From positions 704,501-768,500 of the forward strand of contig JAJLTO010000003.1 of NCBI GenBank assembly GCA_030568195.1: a stretch of DNA of 64,000 nt. Direction: 5' to 3'. The notes beneath the pieces are model-generated. The model did no database searches and was not told the DNA's origin. It worked only from the letters and a program-made list of their open reading frames with translations. The translations under genes were made by a program, and so were the position numbers. How positions within the stretch are numbered: position 1 is the stretch's first letter; the number at the start of each line of letters is the position of its first letter. Source of the DNA: Dipodascopsis uninucleata var. uninucleata (lineage: Eukaryota; Ascomycota; Lipomycetes; Lipomycetales; Lipomycetaceae). This document shows positions 33,437 through 45,651 of the stretch, one piece after another.

Positions 33437-35161
33437 AGCAGAATATCCAGGAAACTCTAGAAACCACATATATAATCACAGAATTTTGGAAGCCACAACT
33501 GTATCTTCTCTTTGTTAATTATCTGTTTCTCGCATTGAGCTTAGGAATGGAATTCTCGTTGTGTACAGATTATGGCTATAGTGGTTTTCTCCGATGCTGA
33601 CAAGAATATTTGTCTTTTGTCCACTGTGTTTCTATTTACTATATTATTTCACCTATTTATGTCGCTGAACATTCTGTATTATAGTTTCTTTATTCTGAAA
33701 TATATGTTTGAACTAAATTGTCAAAGCATGAGAGCTGCTTCTCTATAGTCTATTTAAGTTGGTGTAAGCTGTTCCTGAATAAATGCATCATTATAATGAC
33801 ATTTATGCCATATATGACACTCTGAGCACTCTCTAGCCAAATCCCGACATATAAATTAACCTCTCTTTTCTTTACTTCTACAATTTATTTTTTATTTGTT
33901 GAGCGCGAAATCAACTTCAATGCTTGTATATTTTTAGACTACTTTTACTAGTATACGTATTGCTGTGTCAGTAGTAGAAGGATTTTTCTTTCTATCATTG
34001 GATTTTCATGGTTTGACGCCAGATGAAATGGTTTTTACTGGGCGCCTGGCAATGATACTTTAATATGACTTGCTGGGAATCAGTTCGACCAACATTTAAT
34101 TGCCCTCGCTACTCAATCATGTTCTTTCACGTTGCTTCAGCAAGGTCTTATTTGTGAGGGACATTGTCGGACGCTATTTTTCATGATTGTAAGAGTTTTT
34201 GCTGAATGATGCGTAGAATAAAGACAGCATATAAGTAGAGTCGGTCTCGACTAAATTCGAAACTAAAGAGAGGAGGAAACGTAGAGCTGTAAGGAATTTT
34301 CATCTGAATCTTCATCAGTTCTTTAGCGGATTCAAACTTCAGATGTCAGAAGCTGGCATTCCGAAGTATATAAATCTAATAGTGGTGCTTCTAAAACTGG
34401 TTAAGACGACTAAGTTGTGAAAGTTGTGTTGACCCGAGAAAAGAAGCATTATATGATACAGTGCACCTATCCGTATAATCCGAATACGTATAAATCCGAG
34501 CAACTTGGCGTTATTTTATCGCATTTAAGAACCACTGTCTTTATGGACTTACAAACATATAGTGTCGTCACTAGCGGAGTTTATCACAAGAGCCAACTTC
34601 TCAGTTATAGCCAGTTACTGTCGGCTTTAAGCCATCCACTAGCTTCCCAAAACTTATTAATCACCGATTAATGTATACAATGGCTTTTGTAAATATAGCA
34701 CGTTGTTAGCAGCTCGTAAACCTAGAGACTGCTCCGTTCATCTGGGAAAGATCGGTCGCTAACTGCTAGACAGAAATGGCGTAATTCTAACTCCGCCGAT
34801 TTATCATTTCATTCGAACCAGTCTGCCATAATACGGGTTTACCACTTCACCAATTATCATTCGTCAAGGCTGTCTACTGCGTCTACAGATCCCTAAACGT
34901 GAATGCACGGATCAGCTTAAGTTTGAGCTTGTTAATCTGAATGCTACTTTAAGAACAACCACCGTGTACACATCAGGTAAGCGACAAAAGTGGTGTCATC
35001 TCCCAGGCATCGCGTTGACAAATATCTAGAGAGTACATACTGGCGGAAAAATATTAACGTTTGACTAGATGCGGATCTATAGAAAAGACCTCAAATAGAA
35101 TCCATTTCGAGGCACAAGATTTAATTATTGTTAAATTTATGGATTAGCATTATCTACAAAA
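33437..35161. other. Intergenic region, exo-glucanase 3' UTR and transporter promoter
   Basis: No supported gene. The frame at 34417-34671 begins at GTG and has no family features. T-rich 3' UTR sequence occupies the first few hundred bases. Confidence 0.5.
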
Positions 35162-36532
35162 ATGATTTCGAGATGCGAAAGGCTACGCAGAGGAGTTTCG
35201 TCGATAGGTCGTTTCGACTCAGATTGCAGCAGCATGCGCGTAATTGGGGCTCTTGGTTACGCGCCACTTTTCAATGGAAAGGGTCATTTGAGTAGACGAG
35301 ACTTTCAGCAGACTATGGGCTTTCAGTCCTATCGCGTACTGCTGAATGAAGCGAAACCCGAGAAGGAGCACGACCACAGCAGCCATTCACACTCGACGTC
35401 TCATAGTCACTCACATTCACTCTTCAGTCACAGCCATTCCCATTCTCACGATGTTTCGCTTCTAACGTCGAAAAACTCTAGCGATCCAGGAGTCAGGATA
35501 ACTCGACTCGGCCTTTGGGTGAACTTGGGAATGGTCGTGGCTAAAGGCGTCGGCGGGTATATTTTTAACTCGAAGTCACTAACTGCGGATGCTGCACACG
35601 CGATGTCAGACCTTCTTTCTGATTTCTTGACTCTCGCCACTGTATCTGTATCTCTTAGGAAGCCGGACAAATTATATCCTAAGGGATATGGAAAGATAGA
35701 ATCGCTGGGTTCTTTAGGTGTCTCAGGTATGTTGGCAGTTGCTGGTCTTGGAATGGGTATCAATGCTGCACAGTCAATATATGGCCATTTATTTCCAGCT
35801 GAAGAAATGATATCTGTGGCTGCAACTGCAGCCCAGCACGTTCACGATAGCTCAGAAAGTTGGTTGCATGGATTGTTGGTTCATAATCATTCTCATGGTG
35901 ATCAAACAGACTTGAACGCGGCGTGGCTTGCTGGGGGGAGTATTCTTATTAAAGAATATTTATTTCAGGCTACAATGAAGATCGCAAAGGAGAAAAAATC
36001 AACAGTTTTAGTGGCCAATGCTTGGCACCACCGCGTAGATTGCCTTACATCGATTGTTGCACTTGTTGCTATTACTGGGGGTCACTTCTTCCATATTGAT
36101 TGGCTAGATCCGGCTGGTGGTCTTCTAGTGTCAACAGTCATTTTGCAAGCAGGCTTCTCTTCTGGAAAACAGGCAGTTCTCGAACTTGCTGATCATTCAG
36201 CTCCTAAAGACGTAGTGGAAGACGCTTGGACAGCAGCACAGCAACATGTTATCACTAACAGCAAGTCATATACATCAGCTGGAATTCGTCCAGAGATCCT
36301 TGATGTTCGTGGTATCAAGTCAGGACCTGTGATCTCGATTGACATTGATCTACGTATATCCGGAATCAACGGAAAACAAGTTCTCTTGAGCGAAGCAGCC
36401 AGCATATCGCATAGCATTAAACAGGATGTCGCCAAGGAAGTAAGCGGCTCTCATTTGATTAACGTACAGCTATACGATGAGAACGAGAAGCATGTAGATG
36501 GATGGATCGATAGAGACCATCTTGATAATTAG
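35162..36532 (+). CDS. MMT1: Cation diffusion facilitator, mitochondrial Mmt1/Mmt2 type
   Basis: Single frame of 456 residues. The N-terminus is rich in Arg and Ser with few acids (RCERLRRGVSSIGRFDS) and looks like a mitochondrial presequence. Residues about 70-100 hold a His-Ser run (HSHSTSHSHSHSLFSHSHSH), a probable metal-collecting segment. The CDF core follows with about six membrane segments. The metal-site pattern DAAHAMSDLLSDF is in TM2 and WHHRVDCLTS in TM5. A second His-rich loop (HVHDSSESWLHGLLVHNHSHGD) lies between TM4 and TM5, and a cytosolic-type C-terminal domain at 350-440. GYGKIESLGSLGVSGMLAVAG is typical of the MMT branch, which exports iron from yeast mitochondria. Iron is inferred from family; the His runs would also suit zinc or nickel. 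Confidence 0.9.
   Translation: MISRCERLRRGVSSIGRFDSDCSSMRVIGALGYAPLFNGKGHLSRRDFQQTMGFQSYRVLLNEAKPEKEHDHSSHSHSTSHSHSHSLFSHSHSHSHDVSLLTSKNSSDPGVRITRLGLWVNLGMVVAKGVGGYIFNSKSLTADAAHAMSDLLSDFLTLATVSVSLRKPDKLYPKGYGKIESLGSLGVSGMLAVAGLGMGINAAQSIYGHLFPAEEMISVAATAAQHVHDSSESWLHGLLVHNHSHGDQTDLNAAWLAGGSILIKEYLFQATMKIAKEKKSTVLVANAWHHRVDCLTSIVALVAITGGHFFHIDWLDPAGGLLVSTVILQAGFSSGKQAVLELADHSAPKDVVEDAWTAAQQHVITNSKSYTSAGIRPEILDVRGIKSGPVISIDIDLRISGINGKQVLLSEAASISHSIKQDVAKEVSGSHLINVQLYDENEKHVDGWIDRDHLDN
35382..35451 (+). repeat. His-Ser coding repeat in the metal transporter
   Basis: Imperfect CAC/CAT-AGT/TCN dipeptide repeat coding alternating His and Ser in the N-terminal segment of the CDF transporter. Consistent with a metal-binding tail. 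Confidence 0.85.
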
Positions 36533-37092
36533 CATCATCCGCTAGAGACGAACTAATTAGATATCAATCATGTCACAATACAAAATCTATAGAGTAAGGA
36601 TGTTATCTATTTATTTTCTAGTCTAGTTTCTTGGGATTTATCTATTCGTCGTATTACTTTTTGTTGCATTTTGTTTTGGACTGATTATATGTAGTTCTCA
36701 AATAACATTCTCTAAACCGCATTTCCTATATGTTCTCGCTATAGTAAAAGAATGAAATATGAAAAATGAAAATATAACGGACCGAGTTAGAAAGCTTGAA
36801 TAAAATGTAATATGAATGTTGTAATAGCCTCATTTACGAACAAATGAGAGATTAAAAGAAAAAGAGCTAACAACAATATTAGTAACGAAAAAAGATTTAT
36901 AACATCACAATAAAGTAACAGTAAATAACAATAATAGTACAGACTGTGCAAATGTTACAAAATTCATTTGCATCTTTCTAATATTACCCCTTAAATTATT
37001 TCTTTCTTTTTAACACTGGGCATTGCCAGCGATCCCGTCATTACGTTTAGTAGTCACTATCTTATCCAAATGTATATTACGAAGGATTAATA
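36533..37092. other. Convergent intergenic region
   Basis: 3' UTRs of the metal transporter and TAF5. AT-rich, no gene. Confidence 0.55.
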
Positions 37093-39836
37093 TTAAGATG
37101 TGCCTAGAAATGCGCCTCCTGCTAAGCAGAGATTTCGTCTAGTAAACATGACTTTGTAGACCGGTGTTCTCTTAGTTTTAAAGACAGCCATATGATCTGC
37201 AGTCGCGATGACTGGCATAGGCATAGCGGACATAGCTACTGATTCTTTTGCTTTCGCCTCTACTCCTTTTGACTTTTTGTTATCCAAATTACCGGATATG
37301 CCAATACCTATGGTATTTCCTCCCTGACTTGACGAATTGGCAGTAGAATCATTAACTCCAGTGCTTGCACTATGATTATTACCAGATCCGTTTGCCACTT
37401 TATCTCTATCACCGCCTCCTGAAACTCTGTCACTTGTAGAAGCGCCGCTGGATGAATTTGTGATAATATCAGAATTAATCGCAGAAGTGCTCCCTCCTTT
37501 TACATCCCAGCATCGTACAGTACAATCTGCACCAGCACTGATCAGAACTGTACCTTCTCTGCTGAATGACAAAGAGTACACAGAGGTATTCATATCATGG
37601 CCGCGCATAGTCTTGATTTTTCTTCCTGAGCCAAGATCCCAGAGAATAATAGTACCATCATCTGCACCTGAAGCTAGAGTGCGACCATCTGGCGATGCCT
37701 TAATACAAGAAACAGGCGCTGAATGAGACAACATGACACGAACAGCTGTACCCTTAGACACATCCCACATTCTGCAAGACTTATCACTAGATCCTGTCAA
37801 CACATAGGTGGAATTAGGATGAAACGTAACGCAATCTACGTCACTAAGGTGACCAGCAAAAATCCTCAACGGATAAATATGATCGCAAGACCATAGCCGA
37901 GCTGTTTGATCGTGTGAAGCTGTCGCAAAATAATGGCCATAGGGACTGAAGTCAACATCCCACACAGGGTGATTGTGGCCCTTATAGGCCACAAGCGGAG
38001 AGTATGTATCCATTGACCATAATCTAACCGACTTATCCTCAGAAGCAGAAAGTAGATATCTGTTATCTGGGCTAAATGAAACACCATACACTGGACCACC
38101 ATGCCCAACTAATCGCTTGCTTAGAGAAGGAGTAGAACCTGTGAAAACATAGTCTTAGTAAATCCGCCATAAATATGGAGTAGCACAAATAATCACTTTA
38201 CCTTTAACGACGCTCTGTAGCTTCTCTCCTTTCAAACTCCATAATTTAATATAACTATCCTCAAATCCCCCAGCGACTAAAGTGGAGTCTTCTGAAAAGT
38301 CAAGACAATTCAAGCCATCGTACGTGTTGTGGAACGTATACATACAAACACTTGGCAATGAAGCTTCTACTGGGCCAACTTTCAAACGAGCCCTTGCATC
38401 CTTAACAGCAAGGATTTCTGCTTCAACATCTGAGCCCTTATATGGTGGTAGAGGCAAGGAATCGCGAGCAGGAGAGTCATATGAGTCTTCATTCCGCAAA
38501 TTATGGAATTCCTCTACCAAACTTTTCGCTGGTGCAATCACGCTAGTCTCAGAGTCTTCAACCATTCTGTCATCCTCTTCTTTCAATCGCAACTCAACTT
38601 CTCGTGCCATTTTCTCGTCCATAGGTAACTTTCCTAATCGTACACTCTGAGAATTGAATTTATTCTCTTGTCCTGTAGAATGCCCAGGGATACCTTCATC
38701 TGGACCTAGTGTCTGATTCGCATCATCATAGCGATCGGGTCGAGCAGTCGTGACATTTGTATTTATGTACTGGTTGATTAGCCTTATAATTACAGGACCA
38801 CCGTTTCGTTCATTTTCATCCAAGAAATGTAATAGAAGGTCAAAAGTTGTCCGCGACATATTAAGCCGATATTTATTTTCTCTATACAGCTTGGCAGTAG
38901 TGTTTTCTTGCAAGTGCTCTGGTAAGGTCAAGCCAGATATAAGTTTGAGATCATGCCCATGTAGGATTTCGTGATCACCAGAATACATTTCAAAGAATTT
39001 TTTGGCGAATCCTGAGTCAATAGAAGCACTTTCAGGGGACTTTGGAGATGACGAGATCGCTGGTGTTGAACTTTTGTCGTCCGCTGACGACTTTGCAGTA
39101 GTCGAAGGTTTTGGATCTGACTTTTGTATGAGGTAAAAATATATGTGAACAAAGATAGGAAACAGGAGCTTTCGAAGCTCAGGCTGGAAAAATACTTTCA
39201 GTCAGTGTATTAGAATTTAGAGAAAGTGATAGTCAAACTTACCTTAAATAGATCTAGAGAAGACTCGATCCAATTTCTTAGTGACACGTATGAACGCACG
39301 TAAAGACGCGGATCGTCTGTAATACTTTTCATTAATGTTGTTTGCGATGAATTTGTGTCGTTGGTACTGTTAGTACTATTGGTGGCATTACCAGCACCGC
39401 CAGCAGCAGACGAAGTGCCTGAAGTTGCAGATGCAATTGATCCAGGAATTGCTTTCGAGCTTTCCATTCGGAGCATTGCCTCTGTTTTTGAATATCCTCG
39501 TTTAGCAAGGTACTCAAGCACGATTCTGTTGAGATCTGCCTGTGTAAACTGGCCAGTAGGAATATTCGCCGATGGACCTGATCCTCCTGGGGTTGCTGGT
39601 GTACTAGATGGAACGCCTGATCCTGCGCTTGTGCCAGATCCAGCATTGCTAGTACCTGCTCCAGTAGGCCCTGGCGTTCCACTATGAGTCGGCGTTCCGA
39701 CAGAAGATGATGGATAGTTGCTGCCAGACCGTGCCATCGTATTAGTATTTGGCATTTGTCCAGCTCCGCCTGCCGATGTTTGTGACATCGACGGAGGGCC
39801 TCCTGGTCCTGGGGTCGATGACGGCTTTGGCGGCAT
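37093..39836 (-). CDS. TAF5: TFIID subunit TAF5 (also SAGA)
   Basis: Three exons, 39836-39243, 39183-38202 and 38138-37093, with introns of 59 and 63 nt, give 873 residues. TAF5 is a scaffold of TFIID and, in yeast, SAGA. After a Gly/Pro/Ser/Thr-rich start comes a LisH motif (LNRIVLEYLAKRGYSKTEAM, about 97-125). The NTD2 domain begins at SLRNWIESSLDLF, continues across the first splice with PELRKLLFPIFVHIYFYL, and reaches FFEMYSGDHEILH and LHFLDENERNGGP. Seven WD repeats follow from about 475; the first is in exon 2 (GLNCLDFSEDSTLVAGGFED). Repeats 2-6 are regular (HPVWDVDFSPYGHYFATAS, SDVDCVTFHPNSTYVLTGS). About 85 Ser/Asn/Gly-rich residues separate WD6 from WD7. The end KRTPVYKVMFTRRNLCLAGG is diagnostic of TAF5. 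Confidence 0.96.
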
Positions 39837-41270
39837 TCTCACGAGCTGTACAAGTGTGCTGTGATGCTGACAAGGTCAAATTCGTTCTTAACGTTTCAAT
39901 ACTGGATGAATTATCTGTTTTGGTTGATAAGGAAATATAAATGTGTTGCGCTGGAGATGGAATAAGGGCAATATAAGAAAAAAGAAAGGCTCTTAGTTAC
40001 GATGATTGCCTCACAAATCTTTCAGTTAATTTCTGAGCGGCTTATTTCTCCCACGACGGCCACTGTTAGAATATCGCAAAAGTTATTAGTAGGTGGGGGT
40101 GGGTACTGGCAGTTTCCTAGGACGATTTATTTTATTTTTGCTTGATTTCTTTTTCTTCTTTTACTCTTTCGTCACTTGTTCGAGCTTTTATTTTGTAGAA
40201 TTCAGCATGTTTAGCAAGCACTTGTATGTTAGAGTTTGCAGGAGTATTTTTTTTGACTCTGCTATGTTACCCCAGATACTTAATGAAATTCATGAATCCA
40301 TTCTCAAAGCAAAAATCAACATGCGAAACTTGTATTTGACTGCATAATGACTTTTTGACAACGCTGATACCAATAATTCGTAAATGTGAGTTTCGTCGTC
40401 CTTGCATGCCCTTCTAGTACATGATGGAACGCTTAGAATTAATCGCCCGTCATGTTAAGTGTTGATCTACGTGTAGCTTATCTACAGACATGCATTTCTA
40501 CTCCCTGTATGTCTATCGACAGATACGGCAAAGACGTATAAGTATACACTGATATAGTGCATGTGGCTTCCATTAAGCTAAAGAGCGAAGACGTAAGTAG
40601 GCAAGTCATGTCAACAGCGGATCACGTAGTAAACGTCTTAGATTATACAGTATCCTCTTCCGCTATTGATGGAAGTAAGAGTACTACTGTCTCGGTCAGA
40701 AAATGGTTTAACTGTTCAATGAGAGTCACAAGCAAGCAGTGCATTATATGAACGAATAGCTAAGTATTCGCGTCACACGTCTTAATGTCACGAAGACCGT
40801 TCATTCTACAAAATGGAGGGTACTTTCAGATGCAGTCATAACTACATAATTCAGTTCTACGCGCCCCAAAACGTAACTACATATGTGAACCGATGGCATG
40901 TCTCCATTATTTTTATTTCTAGCGTAGATAACGGATATTTACTGATAAAAATATGTTGTTGTTGTTAATTCATGGTTTTGAACATTGCAGGCCATAACAA
41001 ATATTGGTCACTATATAGTATGCACGTCTAAAATAATGAGCTTGTCTACACGTGCTTGCAAGCACAAATTGAAAATTAGAGCGGTAACAATGAGAATATG
41101 CACACTTTTGACCTTCACGAGTATTTTAAAACTAGACTGTCCGCCCAGAATTATAAAAAATTTAAATAATACCGTTCCAAAGACAGTAGAAATTAGCGAA
41201 TGAATCGGACAGATAGCCTAAAAAACTCTTAAAAACTATCTGACAGTTCTGCATTGTCAAGCAGAAAAAA
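39837..41270. promoter_or_regulatory. Divergent region between TAF5 and GPC1
   Basis: 1.4 kb between two start codons. A T-rich stretch lies at 40125-40200. Several short open frames (40093-40347, 40557-40751, 40985-41203) show no family features. No binding site recognised. Confidence 0.45.
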
Positions 41271-42746
41271 ATGTTTGAAAGTTCGCCAGAGTTTCCTGAG
41301 GGGTCTAGCAGTCCCGGAAAAGAATCCACGGCATCGTCAATTTACGATGGAGATGAACTGACATCTATAGATGTACCGATAGATAGGCTGTCGGTGCTTG
41401 ATGTCATGGACAACTTGGCTCTTACGACCAAACTGAACCGGATCAACTCGAAAGTGTGGAAAAAGGGCGGCGAGATCAAGGGCATGGCCATTCGGCAGCG
41501 TGACAGAGTGCTCAAAGGTCGTGAGGAAGATATAGATCGCTATAAAAAGCGACTCTTGAATGCACTGAACACTTTCGAAACTAAGCTGGAAGATGCAAAG
41601 ATAGTCAGCCAGCGTGAGAAGATCATGTTTTCTTTCGGACTTGGAAATGTATTCCTGTCGGGCCTGATCATAGGGGCGCATCCAGAGTGGTTCCATGTGT
41701 GGTACTCAGTGCAACTATGCTACCTTATGCCTATACGAATCTACTCATACCGCAAGCGAGCATACCAATATTTTCTTGCTGACCTTTGCTACTTCGTCAA
41801 CCTGCTTCTAATTACGTGGCTTTGGGTGTTCCCTTCGTCTCCTAGATTGTTTCTATCCTGCTACTGTCTCTCTTATGGTACACTCTCATGGGCGGTAATT
41901 ACCTGGAGAAATTCTCTTGTCTTACATAGCATTGAGAAAACTACTAGCTCTCTGATTCATGTTCTTCCTGCTGTTGTGCTCCACTGTATTCATTTCAGAA
42001 TTAGTGATGAGTTTAAAGACACGCGTTTTCCCGGAGCTGCTAAGCTTGAATCAATCAATCTCAAAGATGGTTTTATATGGGCAACTGTATGGTATTTCAT
42101 TTGGCAAACATTCTATCATGTATTCATCACTATCAGACGACAGGAAAAGATCAAAGCAGGACATATGACCAGCTTTGAATGGCTCCGCCGAAGCTACAAA
42201 GATACAGCACTGGGCAAGTTTGTTAACAGTCTGCCGGAGCCAGCATCTGTCTTGGCCTTTACTATGATTCAATTCGGCTACCAGTTACTGACTATGCTTC
42301 CTTGCCCTATCTGGTATCGAAGCAAGTACTTATCTGGTATTTTTGTGTTTGCAATCTTTATGGTTGCTTCCTACAATGGTGCTACGTATTACATTGATGT
42401 ATTCGGGCGCAGATTTCAGAAAGATCTTAACAAGCTGCAATCTGATGTTGCTACATGGCACAATAGCTCTACCCCACCAAGTCCACTGGTAGATGCACCA
42501 AAAAAGAGCGATTCGGACGTTGATAGGCTAGATCTAACAGACTCTGCGATGACTACAGCAACGGAAGATGCTATCAAGCCATTACGGCATAGTATAAACG
42601 ACGCTACTATTGCCTTTAATGTGCCTGTGGTTAGTGAAAATAGAAATGGAAGTGGGAACGGAAATGGGAACGGAAATGGAAAGGAGGGTGACGCAGGTAT
42701 TGCGTCAGAGACTGAGGATGAGTTTCAGTTCAAAAAAGAGAATTAA
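41271..42746 (+). CDS. GPC1: Glycerophosphocholine acyltransferase (Gpc1 family)
   Basis: Single frame of 491 residues. Gpc1 (yeast YGR149W) acylates glycerophosphocholine to lyso-PC and so recycles phosphatidylcholine. The N-terminal 120 residues are cytosolic, acidic then helical (YKKRLLNALNTFETKLEDAK). About eight membrane segments run from residue 120 to 375. Family landmarks are YQYFLADLCYFVNLLLITWL, WVFPSSPRLFLSCYCLSYG, WAVITWRNSLVLHSIEKTTS, FIHVLPAVVLHCIHF-like LIHVLPAVVLHCIHF, WYFIWQTFYHVFITI and, in the last segment, YNGATYYIDVFGRRF. The C-terminal 90 residues are hydrophilic, with an Asn-Gly repeat from a DNA minisatellite at 42646-42687. No catalytic motif of other acyltransferase families is present, which is normal for Gpc1. 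Confidence 0.92.
   Translation: MFESSPEFPEGSSSPGKESTASSIYDGDELTSIDVPIDRLSVLDVMDNLALTTKLNRINSKVWKKGGEIKGMAIRQRDRVLKGREEDIDRYKKRLLNALNTFETKLEDAKIVSQREKIMFSFGLGNVFLSGLIIGAHPEWFHVWYSVQLCYLMPIRIYSYRKRAYQYFLADLCYFVNLLLITWLWVFPSSPRLFLSCYCLSYGTLSWAVITWRNSLVLHSIEKTTSSLIHVLPAVVLHCIHFRISDEFKDTRFPGAAKLESINLKDGFIWATVWYFIWQTFYHVFITIRRQEKIKAGHMTSFEWLRRSYKDTALGKFVNSLPEPASVLAFTMIQFGYQLLTMLPCPIWYRSKYLSGIFVFAIFMVASYNGATYYIDVFGRRFQKDLNKLQSDVATWHNSSTPPSPLVDAPKKSDSDVDRLDLTDSAMTTATEDAIKPLRHSINDATIAFNVPVVSENRNGSGNGNGNGNGKEGDAGIASETEDEFQFKKEN
42646..42687 (+). repeat. GGAAATGGGAAC minisatellite coding Asn-Gly repeats
   Basis: Short degenerate 6- and 12-bp tandem units code a Gly-Asn run near the Gpc1 C-terminus. Likely length-variable and in a disordered tail. 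Confidence 0.8.
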
Positions 42747-43671
42747 TCTATCTATGGAGTTTGACAGTCACCGTACCAATTCTGGTATATATTTCAGTAG
42801 TTCGCAGCGTATGGAAGTGGAACTTGTGTTGGTGATTCCTGATTGGCAGTAGACGACCAGCAGATGTTAATACGTACCTATGCACAACGATAGACATGGA
42901 TATATATTACCGCATGTCTATACGCATTTCGTGGCATTCCGTATATTCATTTAAGATCACGCTGGGACGAGCCGCGGCAGAATAGAATGTCGTTTTTAAT
43001 CAGTTGATATAGGTTTATTTCTCATTCTTTGGATTTTATCATATTATTTATGTAATCATTAGCTTATGCGAAGGAGTCGTCGTAATGTTTTTACGATATT
43101 TATAATTTGTTTTTTTCTTTAGTTCATACTGCCTCACTGTTTTTTTCAGTCTTAATTAATTTCAGTCTTTTCTCTTAGTATTGCGTTGCTATAGAGGAAG
43201 GGAGTAGAGGCACCAATGGATTATGTTGCAGTTGTATCTTTCTGCATTGTTTCACTGCGTGCATGGTTTTGTTTTTACTTTTTTACTCTACCTTGACTGA
43301 TTTATGGTGTGAGAACAACTTACAGTTAAGCTCTAATGTAACAATACTTCTTTTATTTGGACCAGGCTTTTTTCATTCGTATACATCTAGTGTACTGTCT
43401 CTTCTATTACGGGCACTTTTGATCAACAAGTGCTGACTTCAATCTGTCTTTAATTTTTTGTGTCTCTTTTGTATTACAGATTTTGAAAGGTTTCAATTGA
43501 CCTAATAGTATTCATATCCTGTACCAATTAATCAAACAAGATGAACACAATCTGATAATTTGCTAATCGTTACGCATTCTGGGCACAATGTTTGATCCTG
43601 TTACGAATAATTTTGTAGAAGATGTAAGCTAGATGAAGGGCTAGGCTTGTCTTATCGTTAGGACGGGGCGC

Positions 43672-43851
43672 TTATCCAGAGTCAGCTGCGGAGATGAACA
43701 ATGATGTCATTATGTTTAAGGTATAAGCAACATATGGAAGTCCAATCTGAAGCTCGATCTGTCCCTTCTGGCTCCAAGATCTCTCTAGTGATATCATTTT
43801 ATCAAAACTGTCCCGATCAAAATACTCAAAATCAAGGATATAGTGCGTTTC
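43672..43851 (-). CDS. Possible orphan terminal exon, unidentified
   Basis: After an acceptor-like ACCCTAACAG the minus strand stays open for 59 codons and ends in TAA. The peptide has balanced composition (THYILDFEYFDRDSFDKMI, then GQIELQIGLPYVAYTLNIM) rather than the low complexity of its surroundings. No start, upstream exon or family was recognised, so this may be chance. Confidence 0.2.
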   Translation of the reverse strand, partial: ETHYILDFEYFDRDSFDKMISLERSWSQKGQIELQIGLPYVAYTLNIMTSLFISAADSG

Positions 43852-45651
43852 CTGTTAGGGTAAAATTGAGTGGATGAAAATCGGAGCGTTTCGGGGGGCG
43901 GGGAAGGTGCAGGAAGCTTAAGCAGGAGTCACATTATGAATGAGCTACACCGTTCCTGGCATATTCATACTTAATTCAAGTCTAGAGTGCGTGAAATAAA
44001 GTGCATTCCATCCGAATAGTCGTGAAGCAGAAGTATGCGATAGGGGCTACAACAAATATGAATTTATACCGGTGCGGGTTGTCAATATGTACTGAATGCT
44101 GCTGCCATAGGGGGGAAGCAATCTGAGTACGCTCTCTAAGAGCACGGTTCCTGCGGCAGGGTAACATTAGATACGATAGAAAACGCGGTGTTGTGGCCAA
44201 TGCTATTTAATCTAGTAAGAAATAAGAATTAATTAATTGTATAAGCAGTTTAGCTAAACAATGACTAATACGTAGATTTAAACATTAATAATATAGTGGT
44301 CGGTAGTACAGAAAATAATAGTAAAGTAAAACCAATATAAAATATTAAATATTATGTATATACACCCGACTACTGATATCAGCTTTCTTTTAACTGCTAA
44401 AGCAGAAATGCTCAAGAACTTCCGAAGAATACCCAGATTATATAATAACCAGAAAAAAGAAACATAATAACAGGAACTGAAGAAACATAGCAACTATGCA
44501 TTTACAGCAACAATAGAGGTAGATACAAAGTGCGATAGCCACTTTCCTTGTAACTACTTAATAATAGTAATATACTTTTGACCCATAGGAAGGGGATAAT
44601 ATGCACGGCAAAATGATCGTTCGCCATTATCCAAAATGATTTGCATATATCGCATAGATACATACCTATCTATACGCATATACCGCATAAATGTGGATTA
44701 TCTCTAGTCATTTATACAGTGACCTGCATCGCTAAACTAGATTAAGCATAGCTCATGCATTAGTAATAATTTCGTTTTTACATTTGAATCCATAAATGTA
44801 CGATAAATTACCTCTAGTGGCAACGCTTACTCACCCAGTGACCACTAGCGAACCTTGCTTGCGTTATGTTAGATATATATAGTGGAAATTTCCATAGAAG
44901 GACAAAAAGCGAAAAAACTGCTACGTCACCGTTGTTTCCTTATTTCCCTTACTATTATCGTCCTCTTTCCTATACCTGTTGCCGCTATTATTTATTATTA
45001 TATTTATCCTTTTCGCTCCATATCGTCATCATAATTCCGTCATCGTGCTCCCACGCCATTTTTTTTGTCCCGTCTCGTGTGTTCAACGCTTTCGGGTATC
45101 GAGGATTTTTTTAACTGGGAACCACGTTTTTTTTTACGCTGAAGGTTGGGCAGAATTCATTGCCTATTGGCAATAAAGGAACACAAAAGAGTATGTAATT
45201 TTTTTTTTGTTTGTCAGCTAGTGCGCGACTCTGGAAGTCTTAGTTGCGCCCACGATGATAAAGTGGGTGCGGTGGGCGTTTGGTGCCATGGCGATGAGCA
45301 TCTTGCGTTGCTATCTGTGCGCGATAGCTGTTTGAGGGTCATCAGTGAATACCATGATGCGCGCAATGGCCAACGGTCCGTAAGCCATAGTAGCCAGCTT
45401 TTTTCGTGGTTGGATATGGCTTGCTATCGAAGCGTGATCATGTTGAGAGAAAATGAGTGCTTTGCTAACAAAACTATTTTATCGCTTGCTACAGCTCTGC
45501 AGAACGTACCAAGTCTTTTACGATCGGTGTATAGTTTTCAGTTAGTATATCGTTTCTGACCATATTGCCATATACAATTTTTGAATAATCTTTGGTCACT
45601 TACGGGCTCGGTGTTGCGACACGCTTGGTTTACGCACGCCGATATCACAAA

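Noticed and set aside
34417-34671. 84-codon plus-strand frame
   Set aside because: It begins at GTG, lies in an AT-rich spacer and has no recognisable domain.
39355-39687. 110-codon plus-strand frame rich in Ala, Pro and Val
   Set aside because: It is the antisense shadow of the low-complexity N-terminus of TAF5.
45146-45559. 137-codon plus-strand frame
   Set aside because: It does not start at a convincing ATG context, includes a T-run and has no family feature. Treated as possible leader sequence.
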